From assembly GCA_000231825.2 (NCBI GenBank), contig JH720347.1:62001-126000 (forward strand): a DNA stretch of 64,000 bases. The letters run 5' to 3'. Shown here piece by piece: positions 41,130 through 55,200 of the stretch. Numbering within the stretch: position 1 is the first letter of the stretch; every line of letters begins with the position of its first letter. A program made the translations under genes and the position numbers. The DNA is from Tetrahymena elliotti 4EA. Lineage: Eukaryota > Ciliophora > Oligohymenophorea > Hymenostomatida > Tetrahymenidae. A model generated the notes under the pieces. The model was not told where the DNA came from, searched no databases, and was given only the letters and a program-made list of their open reading frames with translations.

Positions 41130-44100
41130 TAGCCCCATTTCGCCAGTGCCAGTACCATACTGACTTTTAAAAAATTTTAAAAAGAAATATTTAAAAAAAT
41201 GAGAAAAACATAAAAATTAGAGTTTTAAATTCATTATAAAATGCATAATTTATATTGAAACACTATTCTTACCTAAATTTAAGACTCAAAGTTGAGAGAT
41301 TAGAGCATTTTGCTAACTCAGATCCTAATTTTTATATACCCATTTCATTAATTTTGTTCTGACTTTTAAAAAATATAAAAAGAAAGAGAAAAACATAGAA
41401 ATTTGAAGTAAACTGAAAACAAAAAATAAAAATTAATGAACGAGTGGGTGAGCTATATAAATATCAAGTAAATCAACCAAATTAGCCATTCAATCACTCA
41501 TAAATTAAAGTTTTTTTTATTCATTTCAAAATGTATAATTAATATTCAAACACTGTTCTTACCTAAGGTTAAGACTCAAAATTTTAAGATTATGAAATTT
41601 TGCGAACTCAGATCCTAATTTTTATGCTCCAGTTTCACCAATGTGATTCCAACTTTTAAAAAATTAAAAAAAAATATTTAAGAAAATCAGGAAAACATAA
41701 AAATTTGAATTAAATCTTAAAATAACAAATAAAAATTAATGAATGAGTGAGTGAGCGAGCAAGCTAAACAAATATAAAGTTGAACAGCCCAAATAAGTTA
41801 GTCAGTCACTCATAAATGAAATTTTTTTAATGATTTCAAAATGTATAATTAATATTAAACACTATTTCTACTTTAGGTCAAGGCTCAAAGTTTAAATGTT
41901 AGAGCATTTAGCTAACTCAAATCCTAATTTTTATGCTCCTATTTCACCAATACTATTCAAGCTTTTAAAAAATATTATACTAAATACTGAATAAAGAAAC
42001 TATTAAAAGAATCAAGTAAACCAACCAAATTAGTCAGTCACTTTTAAATTAACTCTTTTTATTCATTCTGAAATTTATAAATGAATTAATACAGAAACAC
42101 TATTTTTACCATAGGCCAAGATTCAAAGTTTAGAGATTAGAGCATTTTGCTAACTCAGATCCTAATTTTTATGCTCCCATTTCACCAATATCATTCAAAC
42201 TTTAAAAAAATGTAATACTAAATAAAAGAATGAAAAAAATATAAAAATTTCAACAAATTAAAATTAATGAATGAGTGAGCGAGCCAAATAAATATCAAGA
42301 AAATCAACCCAAATTCACTAGTCAGTCAGTCACTCAAAAATAAAATCTTTTAATTCATTTCAAAATTTACGATTAATATTGAAAAACTATTTTTACTCAA
42401 GGTTAAGACTCAAAGTTTAGAGATAGGAGTATTATGCTAACTCTGATCCTAATTATTATGCTCCTATTTCACTAATATTGTTCTGGCTTTTAAAAATTAT
42501 AAAAAGAAATATTTAAAAGAATGAGAAAATAAAAATTAAAGAAAGAATGAGCCAACTAAATATCAAGTTAATCAACCTAAATTGGGTAGTCAATTACTCA
42601 TAATTAAAGTTTTTTTATTTATTATAAAATGCATAACTAATCAAATACTATTCTTACCGCAGGTAAAGATCCAAAGTTTAAAGATGAGAGCATTTTGCTA
42701 ACTCAGATCCTAATTTTTATGCCCCTATTTAATTAATGTTATTCTATCTTTTAAAAAAAATAGAAAATAAATAAATATTCAATTAAGAAATATTTCAAAG
42801 AAAGAGAAAAACATAAAAATTTGAAATCAATCTGAAAACATCAAACTAAACTAAAAGTAATTAATGAATCTGGATTTGACAGTAGTAATTTTGAGCATTG
42901 TATGTGGGCCAATTAAATATAGCCAATCTGTCACTTATAAATTAAAGTCTTTTTTATAGATTCTAAAATTCATTATTAATTAATGAAACACTATTTTTAC
43001 CTTAAGATAAGAGTCAAAGTTGAGAGATCAGAACATTTTGCTAACTCAAATCCTAATTTCTATGCTCCCGTTTCGCCAATATTATTCTCACTTTTAAATT
43101 ATAAAAAAAATATTGAATAAATAAATATTTAAAAAATGAGAAAAACATAACAATTTAAAATAAATCTGAAAACAACAAAGAAAAATTAATTAATGAGTGA
43201 GTGAATAAAATAAATATCAAGTTAATCAACACAAATTGGCTATTCAGTCACTCATAAATTAAAGTCTTTTTATTCATTCTAAAATGCATAACTAATAATA
43301 TTGAAACACTATTTTTACCCTAGGTCAAGACTCAAAGTTTAAATATTAGAGCATTTTGCTAACTCAGATCCTAATTTTTATGCTCCCATTTCACCAATAC
43401 TGTTCTCACTTTGAATAAATATAAAAGTAAATATTGAATCAAGAAATATTTAAAAGAAAGAGAAAGGATTAAAATTTGAATTCAATCTTAAACAACAAAT
43501 AAAAATAAAATAAAAATCAAGCAAACCAACTAAATTAGCCAGTCAGTTACTCAAAAATTAAAATCTTTGTTATCCATTCAAAAATTCATAATTAATTAGT
43601 ATCGAAGAGCAATTTTTACTCAAGTTTAAGACTCAAAGTTTAGAGATTAGAACATTTTGCTAACTCAGATCCTAGTTTTTATGCTCCTGTTTCTCCAATA
43701 CTGTTCTGACTTTATATTAAATAAAGAAATATTTAAAAGAAAGATAAAAAAAATTAGAATTAAATATAAAAATAAAAATTAATGAATGAATGAGTGGGTG
43801 AGCTAAATAATTATCAAGTTAATCAGCCCAAATTAGCCAGTCAGCCACTCATAAATTAAAGTCTTATTATTCATTTAAAAATGCATAATTAATATTGAAA
43901 ACCACTATTTCTACCTTAGGTCAAGAGTCAAAGTTTAAATATTAGAGCATTTAGCTAACTCAAATCCTAATTTTTATGCTCCCATTTCTTTAATTTTGCT
44001 CACACTATTATAAAATATAAAATAAATATTGTATAAAGTAAATATTTAATAAAAAGAGAAAAACATAAAAATTTGAATTCAATCTTGAAACAACAAATAA

Positions 44101-45920
44101 AAATTGGATAAAAATCAAGCAAACCAATCAAATTAGCCAAGGACTTATAAATTAAAGTCAATTTTATCCTTTCCCAAATTCCTAATTAATTAATTAATAT
44201 TGCAACATTATTTTTACTAGAGGTATAATCTCAAAGTTTAGAGATTAGAGGATTTTGCTAACTCAGATACTAATTTTTGTGGTCCCATTTCACCAATATT
44301 GTTATGGCTTTTAAAAAATATAAAAAGAAATATTTAAAAGAATGAGAAAAACTTAATATTTTTGAGTTAAATAAGGAAAAAACAAAAGAGCGAGATAGAT
44401 AAATATCAAGAAAATCAACACAAATTAGTCAGTCAATCACTCCTAAATTAAACTCTTTACATTCATTTCTAAATGCATGATTAATATTAAAATTATTTTT
44501 ATCTTAGATCAAGACTCAAATCTTAAAGATTAGTGCATTTTGCTAACTCTGATCCTAATTTTTATGCTCCCATTTCTCCAATATTATTCCCACTTTTAAA
44601 AAATTATAAAAATAAAAATGCATAAGAATTTTAATTAAAAATGGAATAGTGGCCCAAATAAATATCAAGTTAATCAATTCAAATTGCAAAAAAATTGCTA
44701 TGTAAGTTTGTAACTACAAAATTTAAGTCTTTTGATTCATTCTAAAATAATGAATAATAATATTGAAACACTATTTTACTAGAGTTCAAGATATAAAGTT
44801 TAGAGATTCGAGCATTTTGCTAACTCAGATCCTAATTGTTATGCTCCCATTTAATCAATATAATTCTCACTTCTAAAAAAATATAAAAATTAATAATTGG
44901 ATAAAGTAAATATTTAAAAGAAAGAGAAAAACATAAAAATTAGAATTAAGTATTGAAATAACAAATAAAAATTAATGAATGAGTGAGCCAAATATTGGAT
45001 ATTCTAAATTCACCCCCTCTCCCCTCCCACAACCAAATAATAAAAGTAACAAAGAAATAAATATTTGAAGAAATGATATTTTGATTACAAAATTTATTTT
45101 AGATTCCTCTATAATATAATCCCATGAATTAACTCTTTACTGCATTACTCATTCTCTAATAACATCTCATTTTTAATTTAAAATGAAATCTTTTTTAATT
45201 CTTTCTTTAAACTTATGATTTATTCAAACATTCAAAGGTTGTAAAATGATAATATATATTAATGGTATTATCATTATTTATTTTTTATCATTTGTTTTCA
45301 AATTTTTAGTCCACATTTCAATTCGTGAAATATCAGTCTAAGCATTTTATTAAGTAATTAATACATTCAAATTTCTTTGAATTAAATTGATTAACTTCAT
45401 TTAATATATACCCTTGTTCTCTTGCTCTGCACCTTTGGAAATTATGAATAGGGCAAGTTTTTTCCCTTNNNNNNNNNNNNNNNNNNNNNNNNNNNNNNNN
45501 NNNNNNNNNNNNNNNNNNNNNNNNNNNNNNNNNNNNNNNNNNNNNNNNNNNNNNNNNNNNNNNNNNNNNNNNNNNNNNNNNNNNNNNNNNNNNNNNNNNN
45601 NNNNNNNNNNNNNGGTCCTACTTTGAATGCTTCTAATTCACCAATACTGCTCTCACTTTTAAAAAATAATAAACTGAATAAAGAAATATTTAAAAAAATG
45701 AGAAAAATATAAAAATATTTGAATTAAATATGTAAAATTAATAAATGATTGAGCCAAAAAATGTATCAAATAAATCAACCAAATGTACCTCCCAGTCAGT
45801 CAGTCATTTATTCAATCATAAATTAATGTATTTTTATTCATTCCAAAATGTATAATTAATATTGAAACTCTCTTCTTACCGAGGTTAGAGATTAAAATTT
45901 AAAGATTTGTGTATATTGAA
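41130..45920. repeat. degenerate ~290-bp tandem repeat (satellite), about 14 units
   Basis: A conserved core, gctaactcagatcctaattt followed by ttatgctcccattt, recurs at 41312, 41602, 41911, 42149, 42436, 42697, 43040, 43358, 43659, 43954, 44257, 44542 and 44819, with a partial copy just after the N gap at 45613. Spacing is 238-343 bp (mean about 292). Each unit also has aagactcaaagtttagagat just before the core, and many have an atgagtgagtgag tract and a cagtcactcataaatta tract. Units differ by many substitutions and small indels, so the array is old. No open frame is shared by units. It may be a non-coding satellite, a small-RNA source or remnants of a mobile element. Confidence 0.9.
45469..45613. 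other. assembly gap of 145 N
   Basis: A run of N lies inside the tandem array, where short reads tend to collapse. The true length, and the number of repeat units, may differ from what is shown. Confidence 0.99.
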
Positions 45921-46645
45921 AGAAAAATTAATAATTTTACCCTAGATTGATAGAAAGATTTAAGTAATTAGTTAAATCAGAACTTAGTAACTTTAAATAG
46001 AAATAAATAAGAATATATTTATATCTCAATTGATTCAAGTACTTCACTAAGATCTCTAAAATATTTTTTATTTTATATCAGCATTTATTTTTTTTTAATT
46101 TGTTTAGATATTAAATTAGATATGAATTAATTGAATTAATTAATAAATAAATATTAACAAAAATTTAGATTAACTTTTTTAAACAAAATTTTGCAAAATG
46201 GTTAGATCGTAGTCAAATAAAATTTGTTTGATTGCTTAATGAGATTTATAAAATTGGATATTTGATAAAATTAAATAAGAATACTTTTTTAAAATTTTAA
46301 TTTCTTCAATTTTAATATAAATTCTAAAAGTTAATTTAAATCAATAAAGGAGTTTTGATGATTTAAATATTTTGAAAAATAATTTGATGAATATGTTTTT
46401 GCTGTTTTATTTTTTAATTATATTATTAAAGGTATTAATTTGATTATTTCTTATTATTCTTATTTTATTCTTTTCTGTTTCTACCACTTTTTAAAAGGAA
46501 TTAAATAAAATGCTTTAATTAAAAATTAACTAAGAAATGTTTATGATTTAACAAAAACTAACAATTTTGTTAAATATTTTCAATAAAAAATTATACAAAA
46601 ATAAAAAAGCATGCTGAGTTAAATAGTATTAACATAATTTATTTT
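45921..46645. other. intergenic, no gene seen
   Basis: About 720 bp of AT-rich DNA between the satellite array and the 3' end of the large minus-strand gene. Nothing recognised. Confidence 0.45.
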
Positions 46646-49600
46646 TCAAATATTTTATCTTTATTGAGCATATTTTTTATTTATTTCATCTATCTTTGCT
46701 TCTAAATCTTCTCTTCTCTTTTTAAATCTAAAAATTTTTTTAAATAAAATTAAAATAGATATTAAAATTCTAATAATTTAATTAGAAAAATAGAACTTAC
46801 TCTCCTGCTTCTTCATTAAGTTTAGTGATTTTTTCTATTTTTTTAGTAATTTTTTCTTCAAGAGAATTTTGAAGGTGATACTTCTCATTTATAATTCTCT
46901 GGTTTTCATTTTACATCATTTTAATCTATTTTTAAAATGTAGATAACATATAATTTAAATTTGCTTCCAAATTATTAAATTTTTTCAACTTAAAAATATC
47001 TAAAAAGTTACTTCTGCTTGTGTTAATTTTATATTTTATTTAATGAAATTTATTTCATCTAATAATAATTTTTCATCTCCATTTTATTCGTTTGATTATT
47101 CAGTATCTATAAAAGCAGCTTCTTTTTGTAAAGATTCTATTTTTTTCTTCATTTTATGTATTCTATTTAAGAAAATAATTATTAAGGAATTTATTTGATT
47201 AGAAATTACTTTGTATCTGTGTTGATATTTTTGATATAAAGAGTCTCATACTTATCTGCAACTATTTTATATTCATCATACTTCTTTTTATATTCATTCT
47301 TCATATCTTCTACACATTTCTCACAAAAACCCCTTATAACAAATAATAATTTATTATCTAAATTAGAAAAATTATTTTTTACTTATATTTTGGACTGGGA
47401 GCTCCACACTGACAAATAGATTAGAATAAAATTTTAGCTTTATTTGCTTCTTCGCTTAATTAAATTGGTGCTGTAGTCCTCTTTGGTTTTTGAGAATCCA
47501 TAGCTTTAGCATTAGATCTTTTTTAAATATCCTCTAATTCTTTAATAGCATTTTCTTGCTTTAATATTTCTTTCTATGTTTTTTAGAGTTCAGTAGTAAT
47601 TAATTAATTTTCTTTTTACTTTTCTTAAATCATTTTTTTTAAGGTGTACACATCATATTCTTTTTATTCTTCTTTTAAAACAGATTATGATACTGGCTTA
47701 GCACCTCCTTTATTTATGCTTTAATCCTTTTTAGACTAAGAAACAGATTATTCTTACTTTCCAGCAAATGATTTGTCTGTTCTTGGGACTCTGTCTTTCA
47801 TTTTTATAAAAAACTCAAACTTTTTATTTGAAAACATTATAAAACTCCATAGATAATCACTCGAAGGTGGTTGCATTTGTTATTTTTAAGTTAGCATCTT
47901 TTTTTTATTAAATGAATTCATTGATTAGTTTGCAACTGATTCCGAATCTGCAACGTCAATTTATTAAATAGTATACTATTCTTATGATTTTTGAGCATCC
48001 AAAAGAATTAAATCACTTATCTTTACAAAAGAAGTCTCCATCAAATCTGTGTCTGAAAAAATTTACAAAATAAAGTTATCCTATTTGAATGAAATTAATC
48101 AGTTAATAAATTTTAAAATTTAGTAATTTTAAATTCAATCTTACTCTAAAATCAAATGACTCGTATGTGTATTCTTGCTCTTAATTTTTCTTTTTGTTGC
48201 CAAAACTGATAACATTTTCTTATGAATTCTTTTTATACTTTAGTGCTTCCCTACTTAAGCTGCTAAGTTTTAAAGTAACAGAATAATTCGAATCTATTAT
48301 ATCACTTGTAACCATTTTTTATTCTAGCCCTATTGGTATGCACACTGTGATTAGCTATTAAGGATGCTCTATGAAATAATTATATTTATAGTTAACTTAG
48401 AGTGTTAAAGAAAGCTTTTAATTGATCGTTTCATCATAAAATGAACAAATAATTTATTGAAATGTATTCAATTTCAGCTTCATTTTCTCTAGTTTGATGT
48501 CTTTATTATAATAATCTTAACTAGACTAATAATTAAAATTAATATGGTACTATTTCTAAAAAATAAATTCGCTTTCATTATCATCTTCCTAGATATCCCC
48601 TGAGTATACTTTTTTTATCTTGACTAAAAAGAATAAATCTGAAGATCTATTAAACTCAAAGTTTTTGAAATAGTCTATTGTAAATTTTGGGACAATTCCA
48701 CTAAAATTTATATTTTTTTCAAACTTTTTATCAGAATTTCTTTCATGAATATGAAGCTAATAGACAAATTGCTTAAGTAATTTTTATTTATCCTTAGTTA
48801 ATTTTTATTAAGGTGGTATGAATAAACCTAAAGTGTAAAGACCTGCTGAGTTATCTTAAGGTGCTTAGTTAAAATTATCAATTTAGATAAAATCATAGTT
48901 AAATTTAAAGTAAACTGTATTGTTAAAAAAGTCAATTTTTTGTAAATTATCTTAGGTGTATTTATTATTATAATATCTTTTATTAATATCAGGAATACTT
49001 AAAGGTAATAAAATAAAACCTTTAGAGTTAAAGAAATATATATTTTTTATTTATTCAGAGCAAAAGGCTAAGACTTCTTCATTCTTTGATATTGTCCTTA
49101 GTTCTATAATAAGAGATTCCAAGGTAGAGGTAATTTGAAATATTAAAGATGAAGATATATCTGTATCTACAGTAATTTATATCACATAATCCTCTGTTTT
49201 TGAATAAGAATAGAATTTATCATTAATTCTCTCAAAATAACATCTTGAGTTTTCTTTTTCGAGCTTGTATAAAATTTCCTCTTTCTTGAAGCTTTTTTTA
49301 TCAATCCTATTCACACTCAGACGAATCGTATAGCAAATGATACCTAATTTAACTATTTTTTTAAAATAACAAAAAATTGTAATTCATATTTTTATTAAAA
49401 ACAAACAACTTACTTCTGAGATCGAATTGCTCAGTCATAGTACTCTGAGGGATGACTTATTCAACCAAATCAATTAAATTCCAAATTTCACTTAAAGAAA
49501 GCCTAATAGTTTACATTTTTTATTCCTTGCTAATAAGATTTTTGATAGAAGATTTTATTTCAGATACTAATTAATCAGAATCCTCTTTGTAATTGATAAT

Positions 49601-51945
49601 TTCTTTTACCCAAGTAAGACGGTCTTCAATTAAAAATTGGTTATATCCAAAATGATCTATAGAAAATTTGATGGTACCTTCAAAATAAAAATGAACTTAA
49701 TATTAAAAATATTACAAATAAATAAGTAAATAATTTACCAACAATATCGTCATTCTTTTCATTATCTAAAATATCCTATTTATCACTACCCAACTTATTT
49801 TTTACTTCAACTTGGTTAAAATTACTATCAACTCTACCATCTTTATCTAAATAAATTGACCCTAATATTAAATTATTTTCAGGTACTTTAAAAAGGCTTT
49901 CTTCATAAACTCCGATCAAATTTTCTACTTTTCTATGATCGCCACAATATATTTTGATAGAAATATAATCAAAAGGGCATATCGTCTTAAAGAATATATG
50001 ATTATTCTTCTAAGAAAAATTTAAATCTTTACAATCTCCTTTAGATTCTACTAAAATAGGATCATACTTCATAAGATGTTTGTAATTTTTTATATAAATT
50101 TTAAAATCTTCGTCTATTGGGAAATCTCCTTCTTGTCTTGAAATAGCCTATTAGTTTTCTTCTTGCTAAATTATTTTTAAATTTTAATTGAAAATATGAT
50201 TTACTAATATTAAATAGTTAAGTGAATAACATATTATTGATAGCATTAAGTTAAAAAAAATGTTTTTTTCGTTGCTGTTGAAGATAATAATAATAAAATT
50301 TACTAATATTTTTTTGAATAATTCTTCTGGGATGACTTTATCTACATTTTCTTCTGCATCTTGAAAGTTCTTTTTGTAAACCAAATCGTGTTGATAATCC
50401 CAAGTTGATATTTTTTAAACGTTTTAATTGTAATGTGAAAAGGGTTTCAATCTCCAAACCTAATTTATCAATTAATTATCCATAGAGAATAAAGATATTT
50501 CCATATGAGTTGGAGACTAGGTTTCATTAAAAACTACTGTTTCTAATATTTTAATGCTAGTAAAACCTAAAAATTTATTATGAAATTATGTTTTTTCTGG
50601 GATCAGAGAAATTGTAAAAGTTGTCTCAACTTATTCAAAGCTTTCATTAAACAGCTAATATCCTTTCCCTTTCGATATCAAATCTTCTACAGAAATTTCT
50701 ACTGGTTTTCCTAAAGGAGATTCAGATTTCATTTTAGTTTCTTTGTAAGTAACTTAACCATAGTTATCTAATTAAAAATTTTCATATATTTACTCAAATA
50801 ATTAGACAGTGACTTATCCCATATTTTTAGTATAAAATAAATATAAATCATCTCTTTCCTGTTTAACAATAATAACAAAAATAAAACAATATTATAATTA
50901 AATAATTAAATTTATTTACTTAATCATCAAAATATATTTAACATTTTTACTTTGCTAACTAAATTTGTATCAAATACCTACTATACCAGTTTGTTGAAGT
51001 TGTTAAAATCATTTAATCCTTTAAGAACTTTCTTCTTTCTTAAATGAATTTCTTATAGTCTTTTATTTCCTTCAGTGTGAATGACAACAAAATTACATTA
51101 TTTCCAGGTTGTTATTATTATTATATATCAGTTTTTTTAGCCTGCTAACTCTTCTTTTCTTTTTGTTATTTCAAATTTTACTCATTTTAATCTTCTACAA
51201 AATAAAGTAGAGTGGCATCAAATACAAGAGCGAATTTATAAAATATAGTTTTTTATTCTGATGACTACCTTGAATCAAATCTACATGTAAATGTTCCAAT
51301 AAGATTCTCTTTAGACAGGTTTAATTCATGTAATTTGAACTTTTACTTAACCTAAACTTCAGAATCATCATCAATTGTTATTAATTTAAACTCAATCTCT
51401 TCTTCAGTTTGATTTCTTTCAAAAGGAACTTCTAATATGGTTCTTAATTTACCCTCTATCCAATTTTTATCTCCAAATCTATAGTAAACTAATGACTTAA
51501 GTTAATTATCATCCTTAATTTATCTTGGATTTTCTTTTTATTAGGAGAATTTACCTCCACTAATTTCACGAAGATAAAGTAGGTAATTATTCTTTCTATA
51601 TTCAACTTTTGGCAATGGCTACTAAATATTCTATGCTGGCTAAGCATCTTATCTATTTGAATTTTAGATTTTTTTACTTGTGATACTTAAATTGTCTTTA
51701 TCTTTTTCAACTTTATAATTTTTTTACTATATTTTATCATTTTCATTATCTAAATCAAATTCATTTTAATTATATTCATCATCTTCTTCGTTTTATTTAT
51801 TTTCATTTTCCTTCTCAACTTTTTATTCTTCTTGATGAGACTAATCATTCTCAAAATCTTCATTATACTAATTATGGGATTCTTCTTGTATATCCTCTTA
51901 GCTTATTTCTTAAAATTAAGCTAAGGTTTCTTTATTTTTTGACAT
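46646..51945 (-). CDS. large uncharacterised protein with Cys cluster and coiled-coil tail, 1,531 aa
   Basis: Ten exons: 51945-50978, 50853-50304, 50165-49739, 49677-49414, 49352-48145, 48080-47383, 47332-47210, 47162-47012, 46925-46801, 46727-46646; 1,532 codons in frame. The first 100 residues are acidic and Gln-rich. Residues ~120-1130 alternate hydrophobic and charged residues in the manner of repeated beta-sandwich (C2-like) domains, e.g. YYRFGDKNWIEGKLRTILEV, but I cannot assign a family. Near residues 1362-1380 is a cysteine cluster, CQCGAPSP then GFCEKCVEDM, probably a zinc knuckle. The last 150 residues are coiled coil. A scaffold role at basal bodies, cortex or membranes is possible but not shown. 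The 50854-50977 intron acceptor was chosen for phase; 50166-50303 (138 bp) may be two introns. Confidence 0.75.
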
Positions 51946-52289
51946 TTTTTAACTTCTATTACTAAAATAGTGCAAAATATAATAAACAAATCAACTATTT
52001 ATTATTAATGAATAAATAACTGGTTTAGAATTTTAATTACATTAGCATATCTATATTTAAATTATAAGTTTTAAAAATTTTACACAAATCAAAAAAAAAA
52101 GAAATTTTTTTTGAAAAATCTTTTCTTCGACATTTTTTGGATACAAATGAAAGGATAATATAATATAAAATTTTAAAATATATTTATGTGCATATTAAGT
52201 TAAATTAATTAGTTGATAATTTTTAGTAAACTCTAAAGATTTTTTTATTTTGTTTATTTATAGAATCTATTATTATATTTGCAAAAACA
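51946..52289. other. spacer between two co-oriented genes
   Basis: About 340 bp of AT-rich DNA between the coiled-coil gene stop and the start of the 1,531-residue gene. No feature recognised. Confidence 0.45.
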
Positions 52290-55200
52290 TCAATCACTTT
52301 TTTGATAAAGAGGTATGTGGAATTCCTCTGTATCACTTTAGACTTCAGATCCTTCTGCTTATTCTCTTTAAAAGTATTTCTATTATAAGCTAAAACTAAC
52401 TTAATTTTAATCTTGGAATTTATCAATCATTTAGTCATCTTAGCTCCAATTAGAAAGTTCATGTTTTTCAATTTTTGATTCGGAATCAGAAATTTGTGAA
52501 TCTTCTTAGTTTTTCCATGCTTTCATTTCATTATTATTGTTGTTAAAGTTTGGTTGAACAAATAAATATTTCTAAGATATTTCTTAATTAGAAGTGGTAG
52601 GTATTTAATTTTCTTCTCTGAATGTTGGATAAGTATGAAGCTTTGATTAGGAAGGTTGTTTATTCATGTATTTTTCTTCTTTTCCAGAATTTACAATTTA
52701 AAACGGTTTAAATTCGTTTTATATTTAATCAAAATTTTCATTTTTTTTCTCTTCTATCAACTCATTCAACCCTAAGGATTTGAGCAATTCATCTTCATTT
52801 TATGTAGAAATATTTTTTTGAACTCTGTTTTAAAGTTAGTTTATTGTCATTTTTTATTGAGTAATGATTCTGTTTCTAAATAAATTTGAAGAAGAATAAT
52901 AAATTTTCAAGAATTGTTAAAGAATAAGTAAAATAATTTACAAATTTTCATTTTCTTTCTCAAAAAATTAGATATCTTGTTCTTTTTAGCCTAAGTCTCT
53001 GTTGAACTTCTAAATAGCTTCCTATATTCTCTAAGAAATTTTTTAATAGATTGGATGGAATTGATCAAATAATTTACATCATGTAGTTTTTTTTCTTATT
53101 CTTTTTATGCAATCTGTTTATTTCTAGACTCCAAATGAAGAATTTCTATTTGCTTTCTTAATTCATTGAGCTACTATTCTGTTTGCTTTTTATTATCTTC
53201 TTCTTTTTCCCTAGCTGAATTTATAATATTTTATTGATTTTTTAATTAGCTTTGCAATTCTTCATTTTATTTTTTAATCTTCTTTGCTTCTTCCTCCTTT
53301 TATATTAAATTTTCCTTAAGTTCATTATTCTAAGATATTAAAAATTAATTAAAACAAAATTTTTAGATAAAAAACATTACTTTTTCTTCAAGCATTTAAT
53401 CTTTTTATTTTCTTGAACTAGTTAGTTACTCCTTTTAGATCTCAATTTAGAGTTTATTTTAATAACTTTAGATTTCTCCTTCCATTTCTGAAATCTTCTC
53501 TTTATATTATTATATTTACTTTTCCATAATTTTTTATTAGTTTTCTGCAAAATATTTATTCCTCTCACTTTCAACCATAACTTTTTTTACTTCTCTATCC
53601 TAATAAATTAATAAAATTATATAAAATTTTATCCTCAAAAGGAATAAAATACTTACAACTTAAGATTAGGTGAGCTACTAGTAATTCTTTTCTAGCTCTT
53701 CTAATGTTATTTTATGACTCTTTTACTAAGATTAGAGCTAATTTAACAAGTCATCATTTTATTTTTGAATTTCGGAAATCTTTGTTATTAATCTATCATA
53801 ATCACATCTTTAAGCTTAAAGTTCTTACTCTAATTCTTATAGTCTAGTTTTTAAACGTAATGATTCAACTTCGGCTGTTTATGTAAATCCAAACTATTTC
53901 ATTTTTTCTGAGCTTTCTTTCTTGCTTATTTATATTAACTTTTCATTCTTTTCATTTAAATTTTCTGAAAGCGTTTTAACTTATTCTTTCAATTGACTGA
54001 TTTAGTCTTTCTAAATATTTTATTCTTCACACTTTACTTTCAAGTTATTTTTTAATTCTACATTTTTTGCACTTAATTCATCTATCTGCTTTTTTAAATC
54101 TTGCAAGACTTATTGATACTCTGATATTCTTTCTTCATATTTCTATTTTTGAATTAAGTTTTATTTCTCTCCTTTTTATTGAAGATTCTTCAACTCTCTA
54201 TTCTGATAAATATAATCTTCATTTATCTTTTCTAACTCGATTTATTTTAATTCTAAATCTTCTTTTGATTTTTATATTTCTTCCAATCTCTACTCATAAT
54301 TCTAGTTATAATTAATAAGTTTATTTAATATTGCGATTTTAATTAAATAAAATCATACCTTCTTATTTTTTTCATTATTTTTATTCTATCCATCTAAATC
54401 TTAAAATTTTTGTTGTAATTAATGAATAATTTAACTATTTTATCTAATCTACTCCATTAGCATTTAGTTATTTAATTTTAATTTGTCTTTTTCCTTAATT
54501 GTTTCTTCTAATTAACTTTAAATTTAATTACTATGCTACTTCATTTAGTTTAGTTCACTCTAATCTATTGATACTTATTCTCTAAGGACACTTAATTGCT
54601 ATTCAACTTTTGAATTTTGAGGTGAAGCTTATTCTTTCCTTGAAATTAAAAATATTATTTTTTTCTTAATATGAATATCTTTAATAAATTTACTGTTTTG
54701 TTTCTTTTAAATTCATGAATCTTTCCATCCATTTAGCAATTTAATTTTCTTTATCTTCTATAATGTTTGTTAGCCTATCACATTCTTTACTTAACTTTTA
54801 TTCAATTTCTGTTTTTTCAAATATTTACTGCAATCTCTTTTCTTAAATCTCTAATTACTATTCCCTATTTTCAATAAAATAAATATTAAATTTTACTATC
54901 TAAGATCATTTTAATTCTAATAACAATTTAGAAAAACTTTTTAAAGTTAATGATCTCTTTAAAAAATTGAATGTTCTTTCTATTAAATTCCATATTTTAT
55001 TTGTTCTATTAAATTTGATAAGCAATCAGAATTTGATTTTAACGGATATACTCATAAATTATTTTGAAATATCAATTAGAAGATAGATATATTTGTTTAA
55101 TTGCAAATTAATTCATTACTCTTGCTGTATTTTTATGTATTGGGCAATCTCTTTGTTTAAGCTATCAATTGTTTTCCTTAAATCTAAGTTATCTTTTGAC

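Noticed and set aside
45414..45626. Open frame spanning the N gap
   Set aside because: Most of it is N; the flanks are satellite DNA.
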